A DNA stretch of 5,364 bases from G026625185 sp035256645 (GTDB lineage Bacteria > Desulfobacterota > WTBG01 > JAGOGO01), in the NCBI GenBank assembly GCA_035256645.1, contig DATEXU010000100.1, positions 1-5,364 on the forward strand, in the 5' to 3' direction. Of this stretch, positions 1-5,364 are shown piece after piece. The number at the start of each line of letters is the position of its first letter. The first letter of the stretch is position 1. A program made the position numbers and the translations under genes. Below the pieces are notes generated by a model, which had not been told where the DNA came from, did no database searches, and worked only from the letters and a program-made list of their open reading frames with translations.

Positions 1-19
1 CTACGCTTCGAAATGACAT
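1..19. repeat. Possible edge of a dispersed intergenic repeat
   Basis: The window opens with CTACGCTTCGAAATGACA. From memory, this resembles the terminal part (..TACGCTTCGAAATGACA..) of dispersed palindromic intergenic repeats common in several environmental bacterial genomes. Only one end is inside the window, so no partner arm or second copy can be seen. The call rests on recalled similarity and is weak. Confidence 0.2.
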
Positions 20-42
20 ATTGTAAAGCTGTTATTGAAACA

Positions 43-107
43 CTACACTAGCAGATTGGAACCGATAAAGCCGGCCACGCCCGTGACACTAAGATGTGTT
101 TACTCAT
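43..107 (-). pseudogene. Broken 5' end of an NDP-sugar epimerase/dehydratase (Rossmann) gene
   Basis: Read on the minus strand, an ATG at 107-105 gives MSKHIL. After two surplus bases (89-88, apparently a GT duplication) the neighbouring frame from 87 gives VTGVAGFIGSNLLV and then TAG at 45-43. Joined, this is the classic N-terminus of the extended short-chain dehydrogenase family (NAD-dependent NDP-sugar epimerases and dehydratases). It carries the TGxxGxxG dinucleotide-binding loop that follows the first beta strand; family members are usually about 300-350 residues long. Only about 20 codons remain. Without the frameshift correction, the ATG frame stops at a different TAG inside the fragment. 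Nothing after the LLV resembles the next helix of the family. The stretch is GC-richer than the DNA around it. I see a dead fragment; an assembly artefact is possible. The exact sugar substrate cannot be told. Confidence 0.6.
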
Positions 108-351
108 GTATTATCTCATAACACGTGAAAGAAGCGAAGAACGAGGTGCGAAAATTCATTTTTGTAACCTGTTTTTTTAATTATTCTCGTAATCCGTTGG
201 TCTTAAAACCTTTTGCTTAGCTACCCTCAACGGTTAATTTTGGTGATTTCCAGTGAAACAAAAAGGAAAAGAAATAGATGGTAAGTATAATAAATTAAAA
301 GATTAATTATATCAAGTGAATTTCAGTGAAGAAGGGCAAAAAGTGGGTAAA

Positions 352-395
<44 letters not shown>

Positions 396-444
396 AAACA
401 TTTAAACTATTTATGAAAAAATATCAATAAAAAAATCTGAACCT

Positions 445-473
445 TTTATTTTCTTTCAGACTACAGAAGTCAA
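445..473 (-). promoter_or_regulatory. Possible sigma70-type promoter for the tRNA-Arg fragment
   Basis: On the minus strand, TTGACT (473-468; 5 of 6 matches to the -35 consensus) is followed after 17 bases by AATAAA (450-445; 4 of 6 matches to the -10 consensus). Transcription would begin about 45 bases before the tRNA 5' end. A second TTGACA lies farther upstream (536-531). In DNA this AT-rich, such matches arise easily by chance; position and spacing are the only support. Confidence 0.25.
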
Positions 474-576
474 GTAATTTATTTTTAAGTAGCTTATCTT
501 TTTTTATATTTTTAAATAGACCAAGAATTTTGTCAATAGGTCATTTCAAAAGAATGATTTACCTTAAAATTTTTTG

Positions 577-605
577 TTGACATAACGAGCGATTATTAGT
601 AAAGA
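577..605 (+). promoter_or_regulatory. Possible promoter upstream of the operon
   Basis: A perfect -35 hexamer TTGACA (577-582) is followed after 17 bases by TAAAGA (600-605), which matches only half of the -10 consensus. If used, it would give a leader of roughly 320 bases before the acyl-CoA dehydrogenase, long enough to include the inverted repeat at 670-740 and the small frame at 792. The poor -10 box makes this tentative. Confidence 0.25.
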
Positions 606-669
606 TTCAAGTCTATTGGATAAAAAAATCCAAGCATGAGGGGTGTTTAAAGTTACGAAAAACCTTTAC

Positions 670-740
670 AGTTTGTAAAAAAAATATATTTTATCGCTCT
701 GAGACTCCGCTAACCAACGAGTTCCTTTCTCTTACAAACT
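670..740. repeat. Inverted repeat with 9-bp arms in the operon leader
   Basis: AGTTTGTAA (670-678) and TTACAAACT (732-740) are perfect reverse complements separated by 53 bases. The base composition changes here, from AT-rich spacer on the left to more mixed sequence on the right. In RNA the arms could close a long stem-loop in the operon leader. No known riboswitch or operator family is recognised, and the arms are rich in A/T pairs, so chance is possible. Confidence 0.35.
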
Positions 741-791
741 CAGGAAATCTCAAGGACTTAGATCTCTCTTTTTCTGACTTTTTGGATTGGA

Positions 792-938
792 ATGGCTATT
801 GCACTCTTTCAAAAAAAAATTAAAGAGGAGCAGCGGAGCAGAGAATTTTTAGAGTTGAGATTCCACACTACCGTGCAAAAAAAAATTAAGCCTCAGCTGG
901 CCAAAATTCACCACCAGAAGAAAGGAGTTTTACAATGA
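792..938 (+). CDS. Possible 48-residue basic peptide overlapping the operon start
   Basis: An ATG at 792 opens a 48-codon frame whose TGA (936-938) overlaps the ATG of the acyl-CoA dehydrogenase (935) as ATGA, a layout often seen in translationally coupled genes. The peptide is strongly basic, rich in Lys, Arg and Gln, with no cysteine. It contains QKKIK twice (residues 7-11 and 29-33), encoded by two identical 14-base blocks C-A9-TTAA at 810-823 and 876-889. Upstream of the ATG the frame stays open to a TAG at 759-761, and the untranslated codons would be hydrophobic (LFLTFWIG), so this may be the tail of a decayed membrane-protein gene instead. There is no convincing Shine-Dalgarno site before 792. 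I recognise no family; it may well be non-coding. Confidence 0.25.
   Translation: MAIALFQKKIKEEQRSREFLELRFHTTVQKKIKPQLAKIHHQKKGVLQ
810..889 (+). repeat. Pair of identical 14-bp A-rich direct repeats
   Basis: The block C, nine A, TTAA occurs at 810-823 and again at 876-889, a period of 66 bases (22 codons), both copies in the same reading frame. The flanks are not repeated. The low complexity of the unit reduces its weight, but two identical nine-A runs within 80 bases are noticeable in a region that is otherwise not homopolymeric. Confidence 0.5.
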
Positions 939-2083
939 AGTTCGACTTTACCGAAGAACAAAAATCAATGATGGAAGTTGGGCGGGATTTTGCCGAAAAA
1001 GAGATCCTTCCCACTCAGGAACAGGATGAAAAATCACATCATTTTCGCAAAGAAACCTTTAAAAAGATGGCGGAATTGGGATTTTTTGGCTGTGTTATTC
1101 CGGAAAAATATGGCGGCAACGAAACCGGGCACCTGTGCGCGGCTCTGTTAACCGAAGAGATCGGCCGGGTCAGCGCTTCCTGGACGTTGCCTTTTAATAT
1201 GCAGATGTGGGGACCCGCGTTTACTATTCTTAACTATGGTAATGAAGAACAGAAGGAAAAGTATATTCCGGCGTTAGTGAACGGAGATGTGATCGGCGCG
1301 TTTGCCATTACGGAACCGAATTCCGGTTCGGACGTGGCGGGTATGGGAACCACGGCAACCGAAACTGATGACGGGTATATTTTGAACGGGCAAAAGATGT
1401 GGATTTCAAACGCTCAGACAGCGGATATGTCGTTAGTGTACGCGTATACGGATAAGGCGAAAAAACATAAAGGCATTTCCTGCTTTTTAGTGAATATGAA
1501 AAACAATCCGGGCATCAAAACCGCGGCGATTGAGACCAAACTCGGGCTTTTTTGCGCTCCCACCGGAGAAATAGCTTTTGAAGACGCGAAAATTCCAAAA
1601 TCAGCTCTCCTGGGACAAAAAGGCGAGGGTTTCAAAATTTGTATGTGGCAGCTCAATAACACCCGTTTGGGTTGCGCGGCTCGCGGCGTGGGAATCGCCC
1701 GCGGGTGTCACGAACATGCAATCAAGTATGCTTTGGAGAGAACTCAGTTTGGTCAACCCATTGCTGAATTCGAGATGATCCAGGATCAACTCGCCCTGAT
1801 GTACGTGGAGTACGAGGCCGCGAGACTTTTAGTGCTCAAGGCTGCTTATGAAAAAGATCAAGGGAATATAGGTAATACCTTGTCAGTTTCTACGGCTAAA
1901 TATTATGCCGCCGAAGCTGCAGTCAATGCGTCGGGTTTAGCAATGAAAGTCTTTGGAAGCTATGGATACTCGAGTGAATACCCGGTAGAACGATTTTTTA
2001 GGGACGCGAAGTCATTACAGACCGTAGAGGGAACCTCGAATATTCAGAAAGTCATCATTGCCCGCGCCATCCTGAGTAAATGA
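935..2083 (+). CDS. Acyl-CoA dehydrogenase, FAD-dependent (382 aa)
   Basis: This flavoenzyme of the acyl-CoA dehydrogenase superfamily oxidises an acyl-CoA to the 2,3-enoyl-CoA in the cytoplasm and hands electrons to an ETF. The N-terminal helical domain spans about residues 1-118, the central beta domain about 120-225 and the C-terminal helical domain about 230-382. Family signature 1 is intact (AITEPNSGSDVAG, 124-136). KMWISNA (154-160) and RTQFG (269-273) are FAD-contact regions. The catalytic base is very likely Glu365 in VEGT, the position used by short/medium-chain and glutaryl-CoA dehydrogenases. Signature 2 (KVFGSYGY.., from 338) begins with Lys where Q/D/E is usual. The length is normal for the family. 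The start is set by AAAGGAG (921-927), seven bases before ATG. Tandem in-frame stops TGA TAA end the gene. It is followed closely by etfB, etfA and a membrane oxidoreductase, which fits a catabolic role. The acyl substrate (short-chain, branched, alicyclic or dicarboxylic) cannot be assigned. Confidence 0.96.
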   Translation: MKFDFTEEQKSMMEVGRDFAEKEILPTQEQDEKSHHFRKETFKKMAELGFFGCVIPEKYGGNETGHLCAALLTEEIGRVSASWTLPFNMQMWGPAFTILNYGNEEQKEKYIPALVNGDVIGAFAITEPNSGSDVAGMGTTATETDDGYILNGQKMWISNAQTADMSLVYAYTDKAKKHKGISCFLVNMKNNPGIKTAAIETKLGLFCAPTGEIAFEDAKIPKSALLGQKGEGFKICMWQLNNTRLGCAARGVGIARGCHEHAIKYALERTQFGQPIAEFEMIQDQLALMYVEYEAARLLVLKAAYEKDQGNIGNTLSVSTAKYYAAEAAVNASGLAMKVFGSYGYSSEYPVERFFRDAKSLQTVEGTSNIQKVIIARAILSK

Positions 2084-2114
2084 TAACTCATGTTTCCAAA
2101 AGGAGGGAATATAG

Positions 2115-2867
2115 ATGAACATTGTTGTTTGTGTTAAACGGGTTCCCGATACCGAAACCAAGATAAAAATCGGTGGAGAGGGAACGAAGATTGACCCCGC
2201 TGGAGTGGAATTTATTATTAGTCCGTTCGATGAGTTTGCGGTTGAGGAAGCGATTCGCGTTAAAGAAAAACTCGGAAAAGGGGAAATTACTATCCTTTCT
2301 CTTGGTTCGGCGGATGCCCAGACCATCATGAGAAAAGCGTATGCCATGGGAGCGGACAAAGGTGTCCATTTAAATGATCCATCAGAATGTCAGGATACTT
2401 TGGCGGAAGCCCAGGCATTAGCAGCAGCATTAAAAGGGATGCAGTTCGATCTCCTGCTGTTCGGAAAGCAGGCGGTGGATTATGATAATGGAGCCGTGGG
2501 AGTACAGGTCGCCAAGCTCCTCAATATTCCGGTGGTCACCCGTATCATAAAGTTAGATGTTGCCGATGGGAAGGCAATTGTGGAGCGCGAGAGCGATATG
2601 GGAAAAGAGATCGTGGAAGTAAAATTACCCGCCGCGTTTACCGCTGAGAAAGGGTTGAACGAACCCCGGTATCCCAAGCTCATGGATATCATGAAGGCCA
2701 AGAAAAAACCGCTGGAAGAAAAGCCGGCTCAATTGGAAGCTCCCAAGCTTAGTATTGTTAAAATGGATTATCCACCGGCACGTCCACCCGGAAAGATTGT
2801 GGGCGAAGGAGAAGAAGCGGTACCGGCACTGGTTAACTTGCTTAAAAACGAAGCTAAGGCTTTATAA
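2115..2867 (+). CDS. etfB: Electron transfer flavoprotein, beta subunit
   Basis: This is the small subunit of the soluble EtfAB heterodimer that takes electrons from the acyl-CoA dehydrogenase. At 250 residues it has the usual family length. Visible hallmarks are the N-terminal strand and loop MNIVVCVKRVPDTE, SPFDEFAVEEA (36-46), the nucleotide-binding segment GKQAVDYDNGAVG (118-130), the dehydrogenase recognition loop ending in LNEPRYP (181-187) and the basic KAKKKPLE (194-201). The nucleotide loop matches neither the AMP-type DDDxNQTG nor the bifurcating-type DGDTAQVGP pattern exactly, so the second cofactor (AMP or FAD) is undecided from sequence. Neighbourhood favours an ordinary, non-bifurcating electron carrier. 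A strong AAGGAGG (2100-2106) sits eight bases before the ATG; the gap to the preceding gene is 31 bases. Confidence 0.97.
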   Translation: MNIVVCVKRVPDTETKIKIGGEGTKIDPAGVEFIISPFDEFAVEEAIRVKEKLGKGEITILSLGSADAQTIMRKAYAMGADKGVHLNDPSECQDTLAEAQALAAALKGMQFDLLLFGKQAVDYDNGAVGVQVAKLLNIPVVTRIIKLDVADGKAIVERESDMGKEIVEVKLPAAFTAEKGLNEPRYPKLMDIMKAKKKPLEEKPAQLEAPKLSIVKMDYPPARPPGKIVGEGEEAVPALVNLLKNEAKAL

Positions 2868-2904
2868 TTGATTGGAAATGTTGAAGAGAATTCGTTTACA
2901 CGTT

Positions 2905-2910
2905 GGAGGT
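2905..2910 (+). promoter_or_regulatory. Ribosome binding site that fixes the etfA start
   Basis: GGAGGT at 2905-2910 lies four to five bases before ATG 2915. An in-frame TTG at 2903-2905 would add four residues (MEVT), but it overlaps this Shine-Dalgarno site and has no good site of its own. The ATG is therefore taken as the start. Confidence 0.8.
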
Positions 2911-2914
2911 AACA

Positions 2915-3898
2915 ATGGGAAATAATGTACTAATCTTCGCTGAACAAATGGGAGGGAAGTTTCGATCGGTCGCATACGAGGCGATTTGTCAGGGAAAGAA
3001 AATGGCTCAAGGACTCGGTGGAAAAGCGATCGCCGTGGCGATTGGAGCAGGTGTTGAAGCCGCGGCTAAGGATTTAGGGCAATACGGAGCGGATAAGGTA
3101 ATTGTGGTGGATAACGCGAAACTTAAAGACTTCACGGTGGATGCCTACGGAAAAGCTTTTTCCGAGGTCGTAAGCAAAAATGATCCGGCAGTTGTCTTGT
3201 TAGCCGCCACGTTCCAGGGCAAGGATTTGGGAGGTTACGCGTCCGCTGCTCTCGGAGCTCCGCTTTCATCCGACTGTACGGAATGGGCTTCCCTTGATGG
3301 TGGTATTCAAGTAAAACGACCGATTTATGCCGGCAAGGCATACGTCACCGTAAAATTTAATAGTCAACCCGCGGTTATTTCTCTGCGTCCCAAGGTATTT
3401 TTAGCGGATGCACCGGATGCTTCAAAGAGCGCAGAGGTCGAAAAGATTGACCTTGCCCTTTCTGATGATGATTTCCGCAGTGTGGTAAAAGAAATTATTG
3501 CTAAAACCGCCGGTAAAATTGATGTTATTGAGGCGGATATTATTGTTTCCGGCGGAAGAGGTCTGAAGGGTCCGGAAGGGTTTGCGGTTCTTGAAGAACT
3601 GGCGGGATTGTTAGGGGCGGCTGTGGGCGCTTCCCGAACGGTTGTTGATGAGGGTTGGCGGCCTCATAGTGATCAGATCGGCCAGACCGGAAAAGTAGTT
3701 TCCCCAAAACTTTATATCGCCTGCGGGATTTCTGGCGCGATTCAGCATTTGGCGGGCATGAGAACGTCAAAGTGCATTGTGGCGATTAATAAAGACCCCG
3801 AGGCTCCGATCTTCAGTACCGCTGATTACGGTATTGTGGGAGACCTTTTTAAGGTGGTGCCGGCCCTTACGGCAGAAATAAAGAAGGCGATTGGATAA
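2915..3898 (+). CDS. etfA: Electron transfer flavoprotein, alpha subunit
   Basis: This is the large subunit of EtfAB, 327 residues from ATG 2915. It holds the FAD that shuttles between the dehydrogenase and the acceptor. The N-terminal ETF domain covers about 1-190. The C-terminal FAD-binding domain (about 200-327) contains SGGRGLKG (212-219), GASR with Arg241, the QIGQTGKVVSP loop (254-264) and the full family signature from Leu266 to Asn292 (LYIACGISGAIQH.., ending VAIN), followed by DPEAPIF and ADYGIVGD. All expected FAD-contact motifs are intact, so the protein should be functional. It lies 47 bases after etfB and 27 bases before the membrane oxidoreductase, on one apparent transcript. 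No N-terminal ferredoxin-like Fe-S extension, found in some alpha subunits, is present. Confidence 0.97.
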   Translation: MGNNVLIFAEQMGGKFRSVAYEAICQGKKMAQGLGGKAIAVAIGAGVEAAAKDLGQYGADKVIVVDNAKLKDFTVDAYGKAFSEVVSKNDPAVVLLAATFQGKDLGGYASAALGAPLSSDCTEWASLDGGIQVKRPIYAGKAYVTVKFNSQPAVISLRPKVFLADAPDASKSAEVEKIDLALSDDDFRSVVKEIIAKTAGKIDVIEADIIVSGGRGLKGPEGFAVLEELAGLLGAAVGASRTVVDEGWRPHSDQIGQTGKVVSPKLYIACGISGAIQHLAGMRTSKCIVAINKDPEAPIFSTADYGIVGDLFKVVPALTAEIKKAIG

Positions 3899-3925
3899 TT
3901 AAAGATCTCAAAAGAGGGATACTGT

Positions 3926-5364
3926 ATGTTACCAATAGCAGGCAAGATTTTTCTTTTAGTGCTGATAGGTATTACGGCTTATTTTTTTACCAAGCGGGCG
4001 CAATACCTTATCAGTTTGCTTAAACTGGGAAAACCGGAAGACCGGTCGGATAATCCGGGCGAGCGATTGCGTTTTACCCTGGGGCAGGTTCTCACACAGG
4101 CTTGCGCGCTTAAAAACGTCACCCGCAAAGATTTAGCCGGGATCGGACATATGCTTCTGTTTTATGGTTTTTCCTTTTTTGTGGTGAGTTATGGGTTCCA
4201 TATTGCGGAGGGATTTTATGGAAAATTGAATCCCTCCCTTTTGGGATCATTATTTAACAATGTTTTCTTTTTCGTGCTTGACCTGGCCGGACTGGTGGTC
4301 ATTGTTTCAGTTATTTGGGCAGCAATACGACGGTATGTTGTAAGACCCGAACGACTGGTGCCATCGCTTGAAGCGGGCATTATCCTGATCGTTGTTTTTG
4401 TATTGATGATACTCAGTTATTTAGTGGAGGGATTCCGCCTTGTAGCTGAGGCGAAACCGTTCGCGGACTGGGCTTTTATGGGTTCGGCTTTTGCTCAGGG
4501 GATAGTGAATATAGGGTTGCAGGCACACGCTCATACCCTTTTCATATCCTTTTGGTATCTGCATCTGATGATAGTTTTTGGATTCGGCGTCTATATCCTT
4601 TACTCCAAGCACCTTCATGTGCTGGCCTCTCATCCCAACCTTTATTTTCATTCCACCCGGCCCAAAGGAACGCTCCAGCCGATTAAAGATTTTGAGTCAG
4701 CAGAGAGTTTCGGAGTTTCTAAGGTCACAGATTTTTCCTGGAAACAGCTCCTTGACCTTTACGCGTGCACAGAATGCGGACAGTGCAGCGCGAACTGTCC
4801 GGCAAACAATAGCGGCAAACCGCTTAAGCCCAAAGATGTTATCATTAATCTCAAGCATAACCTCTTTGAAAATGGACAGAAGCTGCTCGCAAAAAAAGAA
4901 GGGGAGGAGGAGCTTCTGATCGTGGGTTCCGTAGTTACCCATGATGAAATCTGGGACTGCACTAATTGTATGGCCTGTATGGAGGTTTGTCCGGTAGCGA
5001 TTGAGCACGTTGATAAGCTTGATGACATGCGGCGTTATCTGGTGTTGATGGAAAGCAATTTTCCGGCAGAGGTTCAGACGGTTTTCCGCAACATGGAAAA
5101 CAACAGTAACCCGTGGGGAATGGGAATGGCCACCCGGGCTGATTGGGCCAAAGACTTAGGAGTAAAAGTTCTCTCGGAAGCGCCGGGCGAGTTTGATATC
5201 CTCTATTATGTGGGATGTGCGGGATCTTTTGATGACCGCTATAAAAAGGTTGCCCGAGCAATGGTTAAAATTATGCAGGCTGCGGGCATCAACTTTGCTA
5301 TCTTGGGCACTGATGAGAAATGCTGTGGTGATTCAGCGCGGAGGATTGGAAATGAATACCTTTT
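3926..5364 (+). CDS. Membrane HdrD-like Fe-S oxidoreductase, probable ETF:menaquinone oxidoreductase (partial)
   Basis: The first 479 codons are present and the gene runs off the right edge; relatives are about 650-750 residues. GAGGG (3914-3918) precedes the ATG by seven bases. About five membrane helices are predicted by eye (roughly 4-23, 70-95, 112-133, 149-171, 200-228). Histidines 75 and 92 flank helix 2, and 201, 203 and 213 lie in helix 5, a NarI-like pattern suited to ligating haem b. Two CxxCxxCxxxCP motifs (Cys281/284/287/291 and Cys345/348/351/355) should bind two [4Fe-4S] clusters. A CCG domain begins at Cys431 with CCG at 466-468; its closing CxxC lies beyond the window. This is the architecture of the EMO/DUF224 family, shown in syntrophic and aromatic-degrading anaerobes to pass electrons from ETF to menaquinone. 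Position directly behind etfBA supports that role. A generic HdrD/GlpC-like protein with another donor is the alternative. Confidence 0.93.
   Translation, partial: MLPIAGKIFLLVLIGITAYFFTKRAQYLISLLKLGKPEDRSDNPGERLRFTLGQVLTQACALKNVTRKDLAGIGHMLLFYGFSFFVVSYGFHIAEGFYGKLNPSLLGSLFNNVFFFVLDLAGLVVIVSVIWAAIRRYVVRPERLVPSLEAGIILIVVFVLMILSYLVEGFRLVAEAKPFADWAFMGSAFAQGIVNIGLQAHAHTLFISFWYLHLMIVFGFGVYILYSKHLHVLASHPNLYFHSTRPKGTLQPIKDFESAESFGVSKVTDFSWKQLLDLYACTECGQCSANCPANNSGKPLKPKDVIINLKHNLFENGQKLLAKKEGEEELLIVGSVVTHDEIWDCTNCMACMEVCPVAIEHVDKLDDMRRYLVLMESNFPAEVQTVFRNMENNSNPWGMGMATRADWAKDLGVKVLSEAPGEFDILYYVGCAGSFDDRYKKVARAMVKIMQAAGINFAILGTDEKCCGDSARRIGNEYL

Larger units (their letters stand above)
396..669. other. 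AT-rich spacer without a recognisable gene
   Basis: This stretch is dominated by A and T runs, and both strands are closed by frequent stop codons. I see only very short frames of fewer than 20 codons and no ribosome binding site followed by a sustained frame. A small perfect 6-bp hairpin (TTGGAT, six A, ATCCAA at 616-633) is present but lacks a following U tract. The stretch also holds the promoter-like hexamers described separately. Confidence 0.6.

Noticed and set aside
94..180. 28-codon plus-strand frame starting with ATG at 94
   Set aside because: It runs antisense across the start of the epimerase stub, has no ribosome binding site and ends in a T run. It resembles no known protein.
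436..460. TCTGAA/TTCAGA inverted repeat with a 13-base loop
   Set aside because: The arms are only 6 bp and AT-rich and the loop is long; it does not look like a terminator or operator.
533..583. 16-codon minus-strand frame beginning MSTKNF
   Set aside because: It was considered as a third gene 5' end like the epimerase stub, but the peptide matches no family I know and there is no ribosome site. Such frames are expected in AT-rich DNA.
616..633. Hairpin TTGGAT-A6-ATCCAA as a terminator
   Set aside because: The stem is only 6 bp with an all-A loop, and there is no U tract after it on either strand.
2903..2914. TTG start four codons upstream for etfA
   Set aside because: The TTG overlaps the ribosome binding site that serves ATG 2915, and the extra residues are not part of the conserved EtfA N-terminus.
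4578..5261. Open frames on both strands inside the membrane oxidoreductase region
   Set aside because: They are shadows of the real plus-strand gene, which carries cysteine motifs in exact family spacing across this stretch; the shadow peptides show no domain.

Overview
The window looks like a piece of a bacterial chromosome or metagenome contig. It carries an anaerobic-type fatty-acid (acyl-CoA) oxidation operon, preceded by about 800-930 bases of AT-rich, largely non-coding DNA that contains broken gene pieces. Clear Shine-Dalgarno sites, the standard genetic code, moderate-GC coding DNA and AT-rich spacers all point to a bacterium. An electron-transfer flavoprotein next to a membrane-bound, heterodisulfide-reductase-like Fe-S protein is typical of menaquinone-using anaerobes such as Desulfobacterota, syntrophic Firmicutes and several uncultivated phyla. 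The phylum cannot be fixed from this sequence.

Bases 1-791 hold no intact gene that I can support. On the minus strand lie two truncated 5' gene ends. One (about 107-43) is the first ~20 codons of an NDP-sugar epimerase/dehydratase-type Rossmann protein, with a small frameshift and an early stop. The other (395-352) is the 5' half of a tRNA-Arg(UCU) that loses its identity just after the anticodon. The rest is AT-rich, with weak promoter-like hexamers on both strands and a 9-bp inverted repeat (670-678/732-740). A possible 48-codon reading frame (792-938) overlaps the start of the first operon gene by ATGA and contains the same peptide, QKKIK, twice.

Bases 935-5364 are a compact plus-strand operon with gaps of 31, 47 and 27 bases: acyl-CoA dehydrogenase, etfB, etfA, and a membrane Fe-S oxidoreductase that runs off the right edge (first 479 residues present). 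Together they describe one electron path. The dehydrogenase removes two electrons from an acyl-CoA, the EtfAB flavoprotein carries them, and the membrane protein (NarI-like haem b segment, two cubane Fe-S clusters, CCG domain) most likely passes them to menaquinone, as in the ETF:menaquinone oxidoreductase (EMO/DUF224) family. The genes are well conserved and the pathway is known. The less explained part of the window is the debris-rich leader region.
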